From Paenibacillus radicis (ex Gao et al. 2016) (GTDB lineage Bacteria; Bacillota; Bacilli; Paenibacillales; Paenibacillaceae): DNA of 64,000 nucleotides. The notes under the pieces are model-generated. The model ran no database searches and had not been told where the DNA came from. It worked only from the letters and a program-made list of their open reading frames with translations. The DNA lies in assembly GCF_014641555.1 (NCBI RefSeq), contig NZ_BMHY01000004.1, forward strand, positions 434,001 through 498,000, read 5' to 3'. Made by a program: the position numbers and the translations under genes. Shown piece by piece: positions 41,165 through 51,511 of this stretch (within the stretch, counting starts at the first letter, position 1; every line of letters starts with the position of its first letter).

Positions 41165-42607
41165 CTACAACGCAAACAAATCCACAAAACGATGTACCGG
41201 CATCTGCTCAAGCAACTGCTGGTCACTCCCGACAGTCAATATCTCCCGCACCTGCCGGTCTGCCAGCCTAGTACGCACATTCGTCTCGAACTTACGCTCC
41301 AGAAGCGGAATCCCTTCACTCCTCCTCCGGCGATGGCCGATTGGATATTCCACCTCCACCCGCTCCGTAGCGCTCCCATCCTTGAAAAAGATCTGAATTG
41401 CATTGGCAATTGAGCGTTTTGATCCATCTAAGTAATTGGCAGAATACCGGACATCTTCCTCCACCGTCATCTTCTCGCGAAGTGCATCAATTCGCGGGTC
41501 GCTTGCTGCTTCGTCCTCGTAATGATCAGCAGTCAATTGCCCGAAGAGCAGACCGATTGCCGTCATATATTGAAGGCAGTGGTCGCGGTCCGCCGGATTA
41601 TGCAGCGGCCCCCGCTTATCGATGATGCGTATGGCAGATTCATGTGTCGTCAGCTTGATAACATCAATTTCCTCCCAGCGATCCTTTACGAGCGGATGCA
41701 GCTGAACTGCGCATTCCACAGCAGTCTGCCCATGGAATTCAGCGGGATAAGCCAGCTTAAACAACACATGCTCCATTACATACGAACCAAACTTACGGTT
41801 TAGTGCCAATCCCCTGCCTTTAAACAGCACATCCTGGAAACCCCAGACGGGAGCCGTTAGAGCGGAGGGATATCCCATCTCTCCCTTTATTGCCATTAGC
41901 GCAAGACGAACGGCCCGGCTGGTCGCGTCCCCTGCCGCCCACGACTTGCGTGTGCCAGTATTCGGAGAATGGCGGTATGTCCGCAAGGATTGCCCGTCTA
42001 TCCAGGCATTGGACACAGCATTAATGATTTCATCGCGAGTACCGCCAAGCAGCACCGCCGCAACGGCCGTGGAAGCGACTTTGACCAAGAGGACATGATC
42101 CAGTCCTACGCGGTTAAAGCTATTTTCCAGCGCAAGCACGCCTTGAATTTCATGTGCCTTAATCATCGCTGTTAGTACATCGCGCATGATGAGCGGTGAA
42201 TCACCGTTAGCGGCTCGTGTCCGGCTGACATAATCCGCGACGGCCAAGATGGCGCCCAAATTATCGGATGGATGCCCCCATTCTGCAGCCAGCCATGTGT
42301 CATTGAAGTCGAGCCACCGTATCATACAGCCTACATTAAAAGCAGCTCCCACAGGATCCAGTCGATAGGACGTGCCGGGTACAGGCACACCATTCGGAAC
42401 GATCGTACCCGGTACAACTGGCCCCAGCAATTTCGTGCATTCCGGATAGCGCAGCGCCAGCAAGCCGCAGCCAATCGTATCGAGCAGGCAATATCGCGCC
42501 GTTTCGTACGCCTCCGAGCTTTCAATGACCGCGTTCGCCGCATATTCTGCGATGTCAACTAGCAGAGCGTCTGGGGCTGGACGATCATTACTTACTGTTT
42601 GGGACAT
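41165..42607 (-). CDS. prpD: 2-Methylcitrate dehydratase (MmgE/PrpD family)
   Basis: 480 residues, normal for MmgE/PrpD. Family blocks are [22 protein letters not shown] (split: RWLDFNDTW and GHPSDNLG), [28 protein letters not shown] and [17 protein letters not shown]. It removes water from 2-methylcitrate to give 2-methyl-cis-aconitate in the methylcitrate cycle. AAGGGGGGAAATCAC precedes the ATG. It is the last gene of the seven-gene unit and follows prpC by 19 bp. Confidence 0.93.
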   Translation of the reverse strand: MSQTVSNDRPAPDALLVDIAEYAANAVIESSEAYETARYCLLDTIGCGLLALRYPECTKLLGPVVPGTIVPNGVPVPGTSYRLDPVGAAFNVGCMIRWLDFNDTWLAAEWGHPSDNLGAILAVADYVSRTRAANGDSPLIMRDVLTAMIKAHEIQGVLALENSFNRVGLDHVLLVKVASTAVAAVLLGGTRDEIINAVSNAWIDGQSLRTYRHSPNTGTRKSWAAGDATSRAVRLALMAIKGEMGYPSALTAPVWGFQDVLFKGRGLALNRKFGSYVMEHVLFKLAYPAEFHGQTAVECAVQLHPLVKDRWEEIDVIKLTTHESAIRIIDKRGPLHNPADRDHCLQYMTAIGLLFGQLTADHYEDEAASDPRIDALREKMTVEEDVRYSANYLDGSKRSIANAIQIFFKDGSATERVEVEYPIGHRRRRSEGIPLLERKFETNVRTRLADRQVREILTVGSDQQLLEQMPVHRFVDLFAL

Positions 42608-42626
42608 GTGATTTCCCCCCTTCCGT

Positions 42627-43751
42627 TCATCTGCGGTCTGCGAGTTCGACCCAACTCAGCGGCTCCGGTCCGACATACAGGGCAGATGGCCGAATGATCC
42701 GGTTACCTTCCCGCTGCTCGATAATATGGGCGGACCATCCGCTAATACGCGATAGAACGAATAAAGGGGTAAATAAATCCGTCGGTATGCCCAGAAAACG
42801 ATAAGCCGAAGCACTGTAAAAATCGAGGTTCGGAAACAACTGCCGCTCGCGCTGCATCACTTCTTCAATTCGTTCCGAAACCGGATAGAGACGAGTGTCT
42901 CCCGCTTCCTTGGACAATGTAGCAGACCAAAGCTTAATAATGTCGGAGCGGGGATCGGAGATAGAATAGACGCGATGTCCAAAGCCCATAACCAGTTGCC
43001 TCTGCTCAAGCAGCTGCAAGACGCCCTTTTCCGCTTCATCCGCATCGGTAAAACGCTCGATCAGTTCCATTGCAGCTTCATTGGCACCTCCGTGCAAAGG
43101 GCCGCGGAGTGTCCCGATTCCTGTTGTGATTGAGGAGTAGAAGTCAGAGAGCGTTGAAGCTGTCACTCGTGCAGCGAAAGTTGAAGCGTTGAATTCATGC
43201 TCTGCATACAAGATTAAACTGACATCGAGCGTTTCCTCATGAAGCTCGCTTGGCGGTCTTCCGTGCAGCAACTGCAAGAAATGTCCGGCGATGCTTGCGC
43301 TCTCCGGTGCCTCGGTGTCGATGCGCAACCCGCTAGTGTGAAAATGATGCCAATACAGGAGCAGCGATGTACCGCAAGCGAGCAGCCTGTCAGCAATTTG
43401 CCGGGGCCCCCGATCGGCTGTCTCCGGTTCGAATGCGGCTAGCGCGGAAATGCCGGTTCGGAGCACATCCATCGGCTGCATCGTTGCAGGAAGATGCTCC
43501 AACAGCGATCGCAAGCCATCCGGCAATCTGCGGAGCCGATTAAGCTTCAGCTTGTAGCCTAACAGCTCATCTTCATCTGGCAGCCTGCCATAGAGCAGTA
43601 AATAAGCGGTCTCCTCAAATGTGCCGTAATGAGCTAAATCATGGATGGAATAACCGCGGTAAGTGAGTCCTTTGCCTTCTTTGCCCACCGTCGATATCGC
43701 CGTCTCACCGGCAATCGTGTTCGCCAATCCTCCGGATTTACGAGCCGTCAT
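42627..43751 (-). CDS. prpC: 2-Methylcitrate synthase / citrate synthase (MmgD/PrpC)
   Basis: 374 residues, the short citrate synthase form. Catalytic blocks are [12 protein letters not shown] (His), [18 protein letters not shown] (His in GHR) and a late Asp region near [15 protein letters not shown]. The opening [14 protein letters not shown] is shared with PrpC/MmgD. It joins propionyl-CoA (or acetyl-CoA) to oxaloacetate. It overlaps prpB by 14 bases. Its place between PrpB and PrpD makes methylcitrate synthesis the most probable role. Confidence 0.93.
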   Translation of the reverse strand: MTARKSGGLANTIAGETAISTVGKEGKGLTYRGYSIHDLAHYGTFEETAYLLLYGRLPDEDELLGYKLKLNRLRRLPDGLRSLLEHLPATMQPMDVLRTGISALAAFEPETADRGPRQIADRLLACGTSLLLYWHHFHTSGLRIDTEAPESASIAGHFLQLLHGRPPSELHEETLDVSLILYAEHEFNASTFAARVTASTLSDFYSSITTGIGTLRGPLHGGANEAAMELIERFTDADEAEKGVLQLLEQRQLVMGFGHRVYSISDPRSDIIKLWSATLSKEAGDTRLYPVSERIEEVMQRERQLFPNLDFYSASAYRFLGIPTDLFTPLFVLSRISGWSAHIIEQREGNRIIRPSALYVGPEPLSWVELADRR

Positions 43752-44637
43752 CCCCGCTCTCCCCCTTTGTACCGTACAACTGGTCTAGCTTCTGTTCATA
43801 ACTGTAATAGTGCAGATAGTCATAGAGCTCCTCACGGGTCTGCATCGCCGGCAGCGCTTGAAGCTGCGTTCCCTCTTTGCGAATCGTTTCGTAGACCTGG
43901 ACAGCAGCGGCGTTCATCGCCCGGAAAGCGGATAATGGATACAACACCATGCTGACACCATATGCGGACAATTCCCCAGTCTTGAAAAGCGGCGTTTTAC
44001 CAAACTCCGTCATATTGGCGAGTATGGGCACGTTCACCGCCTCCGCGAATCGGCTGTACTGCGCAAGCTCTGTTACCGCTTCGGGGAAAAGCATATCCGC
44101 CCCAGCTTCTACATACGCGGATGCCCGTTCGATCGCTGACTCCAGACCTTCACCGGCAAGCGCGTCTGTCCGGGCCATGATGACCAATTCATTATCCGCT
44201 CTTGCATCTACTGCCGCTTTAATGCGATCTACCATCTCCGCTTGGCTGACAATCGCTTTATTGGGACGATGCCCGCACCGTTTGGCCGCGACCTGATCCT
44301 CAATATGAATGGCGGCCGCACCCGCCCGGCTCAGCTCGCGAACGGTGCGGGCAATTTGGAATGCCCCGCCAAAGCCTGTATCCGCGTCTACAAGTATGGG
44401 AAGCTCTGTAGCAGCACTGATACGGCGTACATCCTCGGCAACGTCACCCAACGTCGTAATGCCGAGATCGGGCAAGCCAAATGAGGCATTCGCCACACCG
44501 GCTCCCGATACATACAAAGCCCGAAAACCAGCCCGCTCAGCAAGTTTGGCCGCATAAGCATGTATAACTCCTGCAATCTGCAGCGGATGTTCCGCTGCGA
44601 CGCCTTCTCGAAACCGCTGCCCCGGTGATCGGTTCAT
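43738..44637 (-). CDS. prpB: 2-Methylisocitrate lyase (PrpB/YqiQ)
   Basis: 299 residues of the isocitrate-lyase/PEP-mutase superfamily. Blocks are [13 protein letters not shown] (metal-binding Asp), [20 protein letters not shown] (the KRCGH loop with catalytic Cys) and [13 protein letters not shown]. It splits 2-methylisocitrate into pyruvate and succinate, closing the cycle of the two neighbouring enzymes. Start ATG at 44637; ribosome site (GGAGGAA-like) is weak. Confidence 0.93.
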   Translation of the reverse strand: MNRSPGQRFREGVAAEHPLQIAGVIHAYAAKLAERAGFRALYVSGAGVANASFGLPDLGITTLGDVAEDVRRISAATELPILVDADTGFGGAFQIARTVRELSRAGAAAIHIEDQVAAKRCGHRPNKAIVSQAEMVDRIKAAVDARADNELVIMARTDALAGEGLESAIERASAYVEAGADMLFPEAVTELAQYSRFAEAVNVPILANMTEFGKTPLFKTGELSAYGVSMVLYPLSAFRAMNAAAVQVYETIRKEGTQLQALPAMQTREELYDYLHYYSYEQKLDQLYGTKGESGDDGS

Positions 44638-44658
44638 GCTGCCTCGCCGCCTTCCCTA

Positions 44659-45792
44659 CTAGGATCGCAGCAGTTGGCCGCTGATGACGATCCGGTGGAT
44701 TTCATTCGTTCCTTCATAAATTTGCGTCACTTTGGCATCCCGGAACAAACGTTCGGCACCCGTGATTTCAAGACATCCATCCATTCCAAGCATCCTTACG
44801 GCTGCTCCCGCAATGCGAACAGCTGCGTCCGATGCATACAGCTTCGCCATCGAAGACTCCTTCGTGCAGCGGATTCCTTCCTGCCGCATGGAAGCAGCCC
44901 GATAGACGAGCAGCTTTGCCGCTTCCGCGATGGCTGCGAGTTCAGCAAGCTCCCCCTGAGCCTGCCGCGCTGACGCACTACGGATTGCTTTGCCCCTAAA
45001 GCGTTGCTGAATAAGCTCTAAAGCAGCTTCAGCAATTCCCAGCGCTTGGGCAGCGATACCGATTCGCCCGCCGTCGAGAGAGCCTTTCGCAATTGCAAAG
45101 CCTTGACCCTCCTCACCTAATCTTTGAGATGGAGTCAGCCGTAAATCCTGATAGACAAGCTCACAAGTATTGGAGCCGTTTAATCCCATTTTCCGTTCCT
45201 TTTTACCGATAGTCAGACCAGAAAAACCATCCTCTACGAGAAATGCGGTAATGCCTCGAGCCCCTTCCGAAGGATCCGTAACGGCAAAAGTCAAATAAAG
45301 CTGGGCAGCACCCGCATTCGTAATAAACAGCTTCGTACCATTCAACACATAATCTTGACCATCGCGAACCGCTTTCGTCTGAATTGCGGCTGCGTCCGAT
45401 CCGGCCTGCGGCTCGGTTAGCGCAAATGCGCCAAGCCAGCTTCCGCCCGCAAGCCTGTTCAAATAGCTCTCTTGCTGTTGCTGCGTTCCGTAATGCAAAA
45501 TCGGCAGCGTGCAAACCGAGGAGTGCACGGACAAAATAACGCCCACCGCTGCACTCGCCTTCGATATTTCATGAATAGCAATGATATAGGAGATGAAGTC
45601 GCTGCCGAGACCGCCCCAACGCTTCGGGATTGGAATACCTAGCCAGCCTCTGTCGCCCATCTTCTTTACAAGCGAGGAAGGAAATTGTTCATCCTTTTCC
45701 ATTTGCGCGACACATGGTGAGATTTCCTCACTGGCAAACCGTCTGACTTCATCCCGAAGGAGCTGCTGCTCTATCGTCAATCGAAGATCCAC
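44659..45792 (-). CDS. mmgC: Acyl-CoA dehydrogenase (MmgC type)
   Basis: 377 residues from the GTG at 45792, seven bases after GGAGGAGG; a long in-frame extension upstream lies inside the dehydrogenase gene before it. The family's landmarks are ALTEPQAGSDAA (FAD loop), GLNGSNTCELVYQDLRL, SLDGGRIGIAAQALGIAEAA and the C-terminal IYEGTNEIHRIVISGQLL, whose Glu is the catalytic base. It oxidises short-chain acyl-CoA and matches MmgC in size and place. The overlap and close spacing imply cotranslation. Confidence 0.92.
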   Translation of the reverse strand: MDLRLTIEQQLLRDEVRRFASEEISPCVAQMEKDEQFPSSLVKKMGDRGWLGIPIPKRWGGLGSDFISYIIAIHEISKASAAVGVILSVHSSVCTLPILHYGTQQQQESYLNRLAGGSWLGAFALTEPQAGSDAAAIQTKAVRDGQDYVLNGTKLFITNAGAAQLYLTFAVTDPSEGARGITAFLVEDGFSGLTIGKKERKMGLNGSNTCELVYQDLRLTPSQRLGEEGQGFAIAKGSLDGGRIGIAAQALGIAEAALELIQQRFRGKAIRSASARQAQGELAELAAIAEAAKLLVYRAASMRQEGIRCTKESSMAKLYASDAAVRIAGAAVRMLGMDGCLEITGAERLFRDAKVTQIYEGTNEIHRIVISGQLLRS

Positions 45793-45874
45793 CAGCACCC
45801 CTCCTCCCAGCAGACGAGTAATGTATTCCCTTGATGTGTGGAATGGCGGCGATGCAGCATGATCATAACAGATT

Positions 45875-46726
45875 TCAATTGTACGTATAAAAGCCTCTGC
45901 CCGTTTTCTTTCCCAGCCAGCCTGCCTGCACATAACTGCGCAGCAACGGACAAGGTCTATATTTGCTGTCTCCAAAGCCTTCATGCAGCGTCTCCATAAT
46001 AGCCAAGCAAGTGTCCAGCCCGATAAAATCTGCCAGCTTCAGCGGCCCCATCGGATGATTCATGCCAAGCAGCATAATTTGATCAACCGCTTCCGGTGTT
46101 GCCACGCCTTCATATACGGCGTATATCGCTTCGTTGATCATCGGCATCAGCACCCGGTTGGACACGAAGCCGGGAAAGTCCCGTACCGGTACGGCGGTTT
46201 TTCCAATGGCCTGTGTTAAAGCTGTGATGATCTCGAATGTTTCATCTGAAGTAGCAAGACCGCGAATAACTTCTACAAGCGGCATGACCGGCACCGGGTT
46301 CATGAAATGCATCCCGATGACGCGGTGTGCCCGCTTTGTTACAGCGGCCAACTCCGTAACAGGCAAGGAAGACGTATTGGTTGCCAAAATCGTATGCGGA
46401 CTGCAAAGCATATCCAATTCCGCAAAAATCCGCTTTTTCAAATCAAGCCGCTCCGGTGCGGCTTCGATGACAAGCTCTGCATCATGAAGCTGCTCCAGAT
46501 CAGCGGTTAGCGACAGCCGCGTTAACGTCAAAGCCGCTGCTTCCTCGTTCATTCGTCCTTTGTCCACAAGCCGATTTAAGTTGGCCTCAATGACTGCATA
46601 CCCTTTTGCTGCCAACTGCGCATCAATATCATAGAGGACCACAGAGAAACCGTGTACGGCAAATACTTGAGCGATCCCTCCGCCCATTTGCCCGGCGCCG
46701 ATGACCCCGATGCGAGAAATGCTCAT
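45875..46726 (-). CDS. mmgB: 3-Hydroxybutyryl-CoA dehydrogenase (MmgB type)
   Basis: 283 residues from the ATG at 46726. NAD-binding motif IGVIGAGQMGGGIAQVFAVHG (residues about 5-24, split GAGQMGGGIAQ). Catalytic region HFMNPVPVMPLVEVIRG (His) and DFPGFVSNRVLMPMINEA, standard for 3-hydroxyacyl-CoA dehydrogenases. It turns 3-hydroxybutyryl-CoA into acetoacetyl-CoA with NAD, working between MmgC and the thiolase. A purine-rich AAGGGAACGGAAAGG precedes the ATG. Confidence 0.92.
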   Translation of the reverse strand: MSISRIGVIGAGQMGGGIAQVFAVHGFSVVLYDIDAQLAAKGYAVIEANLNRLVDKGRMNEEAAALTLTRLSLTADLEQLHDAELVIEAAPERLDLKKRIFAELDMLCSPHTILATNTSSLPVTELAAVTKRAHRVIGMHFMNPVPVMPLVEVIRGLATSDETFEIITALTQAIGKTAVPVRDFPGFVSNRVLMPMINEAIYAVYEGVATPEAVDQIMLLGMNHPMGPLKLADFIGLDTCLAIMETLHEGFGDSKYRPCPLLRSYVQAGWLGKKTGRGFYTYN

Positions 46727-46756
46727 AGCCTTTCCGTTCCCTTCGAGCAAACCGTA

Positions 46757-47929
46757 TCACCCCTCTACGCGGAGCAATAGGGCATCCCCCTGCGCACCGC
46801 CGCTGCATATGGCAGCTACGCCTAGTCCGCCGCCGCGCCGCCTAAGCTCTTGGATTAACGTCCACACGATGCGGGCTCCGCTGGCCCCGATGGGATGACC
46901 GTACGCAATGGCTCCACCGTTGACATTCACTTTATTCGTCTGCCAGCCGAGCAGCTTGCCGCAAGTAAGCGTGACTGCTGCAAAAGCTTCGTTGACTTCA
47001 ATGAGATCGATCGCTGCCAGCGACACTCCCGTTTGCTTGAATAGCTTTTGTATAGCTAGTGCCGGAGCTTCCGCTAACCGGTGCGGTTCAAGGCTGACAG
47101 CAGCATGACTGACGATCTCCGCAAGCGGCTTATGCCCTCCGCGCAAAGCGGCAGCTTTATTCATGACGAGGACCGCAGCCGCACCGTCATTAACGCCCGG
47201 CGCATTGCCCGCTGTAACCGTCCCGCTAGATTCGCCGATCGGCCTCAGCTTCGATAACTGTACCGCGTCCGTATTGGGCCGTGGACATTCATCCGTATCC
47301 GGTGCGCCTGGAAGTGCGGCAACGGATACAATCTCCTCTGCTGCAATGCCCCGCTTCATGGCTGCAACAGCAAGCTGCTGACTGCGCAGCGCCCATTCGT
47401 CCTGCTCTGTCCGGCTAATACCGAATTGCTTGGCGGCATCATTCCCATAGACAGCCATGGCCACTTGATCGAACGGGCAATGCAGGCCGTCCCGGTGCAT
47501 CAGATCAATCAGGGACCGATCGCCCATTCTGGCGCCCCATCGGGCATCTGGAAGCGCATACGGCGCATTGCTCATACTTTCCATTCCGCCTGCGACGAGC
47601 AGATTAGCATCTCCGCAGCGTATCATTTGATGCGCCAGTGTAATGGCCCGCATACCAGAAGCACATACTTTGTTTACGGTCTCAGACGGCGTACTCCAAG
47701 ACAATCCTGCTAGTATAGCCGCCTGTCTAGCCGGATTTTGACCTGCACCCGCTTGCAGAACCATCCCCATCAGAACACCTTCGACATCGTTTCGTGCAAT
47801 TTGGCCGTTGCTTTGCAGCGCCCCGTCAATCGCCGCCGCGCCCAATTGAACCGCCTTTGCTTGCTTCAGTATGCCGCCCAGCTTGCCAAACGGCGTTCGG
47901 GCTCCGCCGACGATGACCGAATTGTGCAA
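46757..47929 (-). CDS. mmgA: Acetyl-CoA acetyltransferase / thiolase (MmgA type)
   Basis: 390 residues. Active-site Cys in [11 protein letters not shown] (near residue 88), His in [15 protein letters not shown] and a C-terminal [10 protein letters not shown], where the usual CIGGGQG is changed slightly but keeps the Cys. It cleaves acetoacetyl-CoA or works in reverse. The start is TTG at 47929 after GGGGGAGATGGC. It is 12 bp after the first dehydrogenase gene. In Bacillus subtilis mmgA heads the mmg operon; here another acyl-CoA dehydrogenase precedes it. Confidence 0.92.
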   Translation of the reverse strand: MHNSVIVGGARTPFGKLGGILKQAKAVQLGAAAIDGALQSNGQIARNDVEGVLMGMVLQAGAGQNPARQAAILAGLSWSTPSETVNKVCASGMRAITLAHQMIRCGDANLLVAGGMESMSNAPYALPDARWGARMGDRSLIDLMHRDGLHCPFDQVAMAVYGNDAAKQFGISRTEQDEWALRSQQLAVAAMKRGIAAEEIVSVAALPGAPDTDECPRPNTDAVQLSKLRPIGESSGTVTAGNAPGVNDGAAAVLVMNKAAALRGGHKPLAEIVSHAAVSLEPHRLAEAPALAIQKLFKQTGVSLAAIDLIEVNEAFAAVTLTCGKLLGWQTNKVNVNGGAIAYGHPIGASGARIVWTLIQELRRRGGGLGVAAICSGGAQGDALLLRVEG

Positions 47930-47941
47930 GCCATCTCCCCC

Positions 47942-49090
47942 TTACTCGGTTTGACCGGTCAGGATACTTGAGCTGCTCGCAAGCTCCATTCCGCCTGTTG
48001 CAAAATCCGACTCGAGACATTTGGCGTCGCGCAGCATCCGCTCAACCCCATATTCCTTCATATAACCGTACCCGCCGAATAGCTGAACCGCCTCCAACGT
48101 TACGGCAATCGCCGTCTGTGCTGATATTTTGCGCGCAATCGCCGCCTCCCTCGCGCAGACCATCTCGTTGCTCATGCGCCAGGCCGCTTGATAGACGAGA
48201 AGCCGCGCCGCCTCCACTTGCGTCAGCATATCCGCAAGCTTAAAGGCGATTCCTTGCTGCCGGGTAATCGGCTTACCGAACTGCTTGCGCGTTTTGGAAT
48301 AATCCACAGCGGCGCTAAGCGCACCCCGGGCGACGCCTACCGCTTGGGCAGCGGCCCCAATATTGCCGATTTCAGCGGCAGAGACGGCCATCGCTCGCCC
48401 TTGGCCAAAACGGCCTAATTGGTCGGTTTCAGCGCTTACCCGGCAATTCTCAAATCGAAGCGAGCCTGTGCTGACACCTTTAAGACCTATCTTGGCGGCG
48501 CCGGGAATGATATGAAAGCCGGGCCTCCCCTTTTCGATCGCAAAGGCGGTAAGCCTCCCCTGTTTCGCTCCCTCTTTATGAATGCGGACAAATAAAATGA
48601 CCAGATCGGCCGTCCCCGCATTAATAGCCCTATGGGCGATGCCATTTAATCTATAACCGCCCTGCAGTGCATCAGGCTCTGCAAGGAGCGTATCTTCGTT
48701 CAGCGGCGCAGCGAATCCGCCGAGACTACCTCCCTCTGCTAATGCAGCAAGCCTGCTGTTGAACTTCCCGTTACGGCCGAGATTGGCATGACACCGAATC
48801 GGCCACACGGCAAAGCTGGTATGAGCCGCCAGCATTGCCGCCGAAGAAGGACAGGCGGCTGCCAGCTCCTCCAGCACAATTGCATAGTCAAGCATATTGC
48901 CGCCAGCTCCGCCGTATTGCTCCTCCAGCGGGATCGCTGTCAGCCCCATGCCCGCCATCTTTTCCCAAACTTTCCGCTCCACAACGCCACGTTCATCCCG
49001 CTCCCGCGCGAAGGGCGCAAGCTCCTTCTCCGCGAAGACACGAACAGCCGCCCGCAACATTTCCGTTTCCTCGCTTAGCTGGAAGTGCAT
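47942..49090 (-). CDS. Acyl-CoA dehydrogenase-like protein, atypical C-terminus, first gene of the mmg unit
   Basis: 382 residues. The family core is present (YGGAGGNMLDYAIVLEELA, KIGLKGVSTGSLRFENCRV, LFGGYGYMKEYGVERMLRDAK), but the canonical YEGTNEI catalytic-Glu loop is replaced by SDFATGGMELASSSS, so the usual base is not where expected. It may be a different acyl-CoA or non-CoA substrate enzyme, or an inactive partner. GGGGGTGGGAG precedes the ATG. A possible sigma-E -10 (CATATCCT on the minus strand, 49164-49157) lies about 70 bp upstream, with no strong -35. Confidence 0.85.
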   Translation of the reverse strand: MHFQLSEETEMLRAAVRVFAEKELAPFARERDERGVVERKVWEKMAGMGLTAIPLEEQYGGAGGNMLDYAIVLEELAAACPSSAAMLAAHTSFAVWPIRCHANLGRNGKFNSRLAALAEGGSLGGFAAPLNEDTLLAEPDALQGGYRLNGIAHRAINAGTADLVILFVRIHKEGAKQGRLTAFAIEKGRPGFHIIPGAAKIGLKGVSTGSLRFENCRVSAETDQLGRFGQGRAMAVSAAEIGNIGAAAQAVGVARGALSAAVDYSKTRKQFGKPITRQQGIAFKLADMLTQVEAARLLVYQAAWRMSNEMVCAREAAIARKISAQTAIAVTLEAVQLFGGYGYMKEYGVERMLRDAKCLESDFATGGMELASSSSILTGQTE

Positions 49091-49206
49091 CTCCCACCCC
49101 CTTCATCGCTGTAACATCTCCGGTGGACAAGGATCGACGGTATTTGCGGATGATATAGGATATGAAACGGACAATCGTAAAAATAACCCGTTGCAGGCAT
49201 AAAAAA

Positions 49207-49228
49207 ATAGAGGGCATGCGCCCTCTAT
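49207..49228 (-). terminator. Terminator of the TerB-like gene
   Basis: ATAGAGGGC-atgc-GCCCTCTAT, a perfect nine-base stem; minus-strand RNA continues TTTTTTT. Confidence 0.85.
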
Positions 49229-49238
49229 CTGTCAGCTT

Positions 49239-49643
49239 TTACGCCAATATTAATTTCAAGCCTTCGATTTTCAGCTGATCCATGCGGATCACCCAATTTT
49301 TGAACGATTCATAGGTTTCCTCGGATAAACCGAACAGCTCCTGCAGCTTTCTCGCCAGCTGCTTCTCATCGTCGTTGTAATCCCCATCGGCGAATACCAG
49401 CAGCAATATTTCTGCGAAAAAAATACGCTTCACTTGTTCATCCTTTAAATTCCCGATGATTTCTTTAACGTCCCGATGATCCTGGCACTGATAGTCCGCT
49501 TCCGAGATGTTCATCTCATCCATAAACAGCCGGATGTGGTCCTTTTCCTTCTTGTTTACGAAGCCGTCAGCCCGTGCCACCCGATTCGCCAAATCCAGAA
49601 ATGCTATTTTATGTTCCATATGATGAAGAAAGTGCAAAAACAT
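49239..49643 (-). CDS. TerB-like protein
   Basis: 134 residues, all-helical. The pattern LDLANRVARADGFVNKKEKDHI and LLLVFADGDYNDDEKQLARKL shows two acidic A-D-G-x-(I/V/Y) loops, the signature of the TerB/DjlA N-terminal fold, which binds metal. In other bacteria TerB sits in tellurite or stress clusters; here it is alone. GGAGCGTGAACGCT precedes the ATG. Function unknown. Confidence 0.75.
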   Translation of the reverse strand: MFLHFLHHMEHKIAFLDLANRVARADGFVNKKEKDHIRLFMDEMNISEADYQCQDHRDVKEIIGNLKDEQVKRIFFAEILLLVFADGDYNDDEKQLARKLQELFGLSEETYESFKNWVIRMDQLKIEGLKLILA

Positions 49644-49736
49644 TAGCGTTCACGCTCCTATGTCGAAATTAAATGTCTGTGTATGGTTTCGACGCGCGGA
49701 TTCGCATTTCCTACTCTCAGGAACAGATTTATTAAA

Positions 49737-50696
49737 CTATTCCACCTGTTTCTCCAGAAAACGATTTATTTCCGGGGTTTGCAAGTTATTGCTGGCATCC
49801 AACAGCTTCAGCAGGCTCTGTATCGAAGAGAGGAACACGCTGCCGCCGTTGCCTTTATTGACCGCTGCCTCATAGGCCGCTCGAACTTTAGGATTAATGG
49901 CTGTCTCGCCTTTTGGACCAAAGCTGTCATAGACCGGTGTATTGCTCGCGCCGTAAAACGTCCGGGATTTCAGAAGCTGGAAATGCTCTTTAACAACCTT
50001 CGCCCGGTTCGATTTCGGATACTGCTTCAGAAAAGTTTCCAACGCTGTCGTACGTGAGATCAGATCATCCCACCCGATTACAATGGCACCATCGAAAGCT
50101 ACAGGTTTGTTGGAAGCGACCGCCATTAAATCAATATAAGACGCTATATCTTTGTTGATATGGCTCTGGAATTGCTTAAAGCTCTGATAATGCATGACCG
50201 GGTAATACATCCCCTCGCTCGTCTCCAGCTTATATCCCTTGTCTCTGGCTTCGATTAGCAGAGCTTTCGTTTTCGCATCCGTTGTTGCTCCAATTAGCGC
50301 ATCCAGCTCAATTCCTTTTTTACGAAACGCTTTATCCAGTTCCTTCTGAATATTTTGCGGGTAAAGCTTTTCGGAAAAAGCGGGCAAATGAGCGAGCTGT
50401 GCATTCTCCAGATGCAGCGTCATGATTGTCGCCTGTGTTTTGCTTACCCGGGTAATGTTATTAATCAGATACGCACGCGCCTTCGCCAATGTCGCAGGCT
50501 TGCTCACATATTTTTCGAATTGCTTGTAGATGGAAGCTGCAACGCTGGCATTAACAGCGCCATTAGCCGTTGCGGAAGCTGCTGCTGCATGGAGCGGACT
50601 TTTTGCAATAACGGCTGTACCAGCCGTCAGCGAAAGCGCCAAACCTAATACGAGTGTCTTTTTCAATAGTTGATGGGGTTGATTGAATGCTTTCAT
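49737..50696 (-). CDS. Secreted protein of unknown function
   Basis: 319 residues. A Sec signal (KK, TLVLGLALSLTAGTAVIA, then SPLHAAAA) with a probable cleavage in the HAAAA region. The mature part is rich in Lys, Ala and helices (KYVSKPATLAKARAYLINN, SFGPKGETAINPKVRAAYE), not matched to any family I know. AAGGAGGACTTTCCAA precedes the ATG. It is probably exported and could be a structural or binding protein. Confidence 0.75.
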   Translation of the reverse strand: MKAFNQPHQLLKKTLVLGLALSLTAGTAVIAKSPLHAAAASATANGAVNASVAASIYKQFEKYVSKPATLAKARAYLINNITRVSKTQATIMTLHLENAQLAHLPAFSEKLYPQNIQKELDKAFRKKGIELDALIGATTDAKTKALLIEARDKGYKLETSEGMYYPVMHYQSFKQFQSHINKDIASYIDLMAVASNKPVAFDGAIVIGWDDLISRTTALETFLKQYPKSNRAKVVKEHFQLLKSRTFYGASNTPVYDSFGPKGETAINPKVRAAYEAAVNKGNGGSVFLSSIQSLLKLLDASNNLQTPEINRFLEKQVE

Positions 50697-50813
50697 TTGG
50701 AAAGTCCTCCTTTATCACCTGCGTTTGCAGGCTTCGTACATTTACAGACGCACGAGGCGCCTCGAAGGTTACGGTTTTTATCCAATTTTACAAATCCCTA
50801 TCATTTCCTCCTA

Positions 50814-50842
50814 TAAAAAAGAAGCCCTCTCATCGAAGGCTC
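50814..50842 (-). terminator. Terminator of the small exported protein gene
   Basis: AGCC and GGCT arms with partial inner pairing; minus-strand RNA ends TTCTTTTTTATA. Confidence 0.55.
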
Positions 50843-50867
50843 CTGCTAGACTTGCCAAGTGAATAAA

Positions 50868-51377
50868 TTATGGAATGTATTGCTGTACGATACGGACCAC
50901 TTTACCGTCTTTTACCGTGATATGATAAGGGAAATCTTTCAGCTTGATTGATTCGTCCTTGTTGAAATGCTCGGCAAATGACGCTAGCGAAATTTGCTCA
51001 TCCCATACAATGTCCGCCTCTGCGGCATGGCCGGTGCGATCATAGATCTGCATCAAAACGACAGCGTCATCGGCGATAGGGAGTGTTTTTACGGATGTAT
51101 CGTCGTTAATAATATAATAACCATCCGGCGGAGCGTCCAAACCGGAGTCTCCTTCTCTTTCTATGAACTTGGCCGTCGCAGCGTCGCCTTCATACCATTC
51201 TATCGAATCGAAATCTAGCGCATAGCCTTTATCTGAATGGACAAGCCGGTCCACATAACCAGTCTCCATACTTGGTGTCTGAACGACAGGCGCATAATCA
51301 CGGCTTCCGGCTACAGCTAGACTTACAGAGGTTAAGCAAACAATTGCAACGAGGGCAAACATCGTATATTTTTTCAT
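50868..51377 (-). CDS. Exported protein of unknown function
   Basis: 169 residues. N-terminal signal (KKYTMFALVAIVCLTSVSLAVAG). The mature part has repeated short acidic segments and ends KDFPYHITVKDGKVVRIVQQYIP, a pattern seen in beta-rich extracellular proteins of Paenibacillus. GAAGGAGCGGCTGTTCCG precedes the ATG. It is downstream of the lipoprotein gene at 51512-52447 on the same strand, with a 134-bp gap. No family recognised. Confidence 0.75.
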   Translation of the reverse strand: MKKYTMFALVAIVCLTSVSLAVAGSRDYAPVVQTPSMETGYVDRLVHSDKGYALDFDSIEWYEGDAATAKFIEREGDSGLDAPPDGYYIINDDTSVKTLPIADDAVVLMQIYDRTGHAAEADIVWDEQISLASFAEHFNKDESIKLKDFPYHITVKDGKVVRIVQQYIP

Positions 51378-51511
51378 CGGAACAGCCGCTCCTTCTAAGT
51401 GGGTGTAAATTTATATTCGTCTTGTATATAGAATATAACGTGCATGGGCTGCAAGAAGTTACAAAAAAGCTACAGTCTATAAAAAAGATTTATCAAACGA
51501 ACTTTATGCCC

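Noticed and set aside
43641..43955. Plus-strand frame of 104 codons in the prp region
   Set aside because: Antisense to the prpC and prpB junction; no ribosome site and no family pattern.
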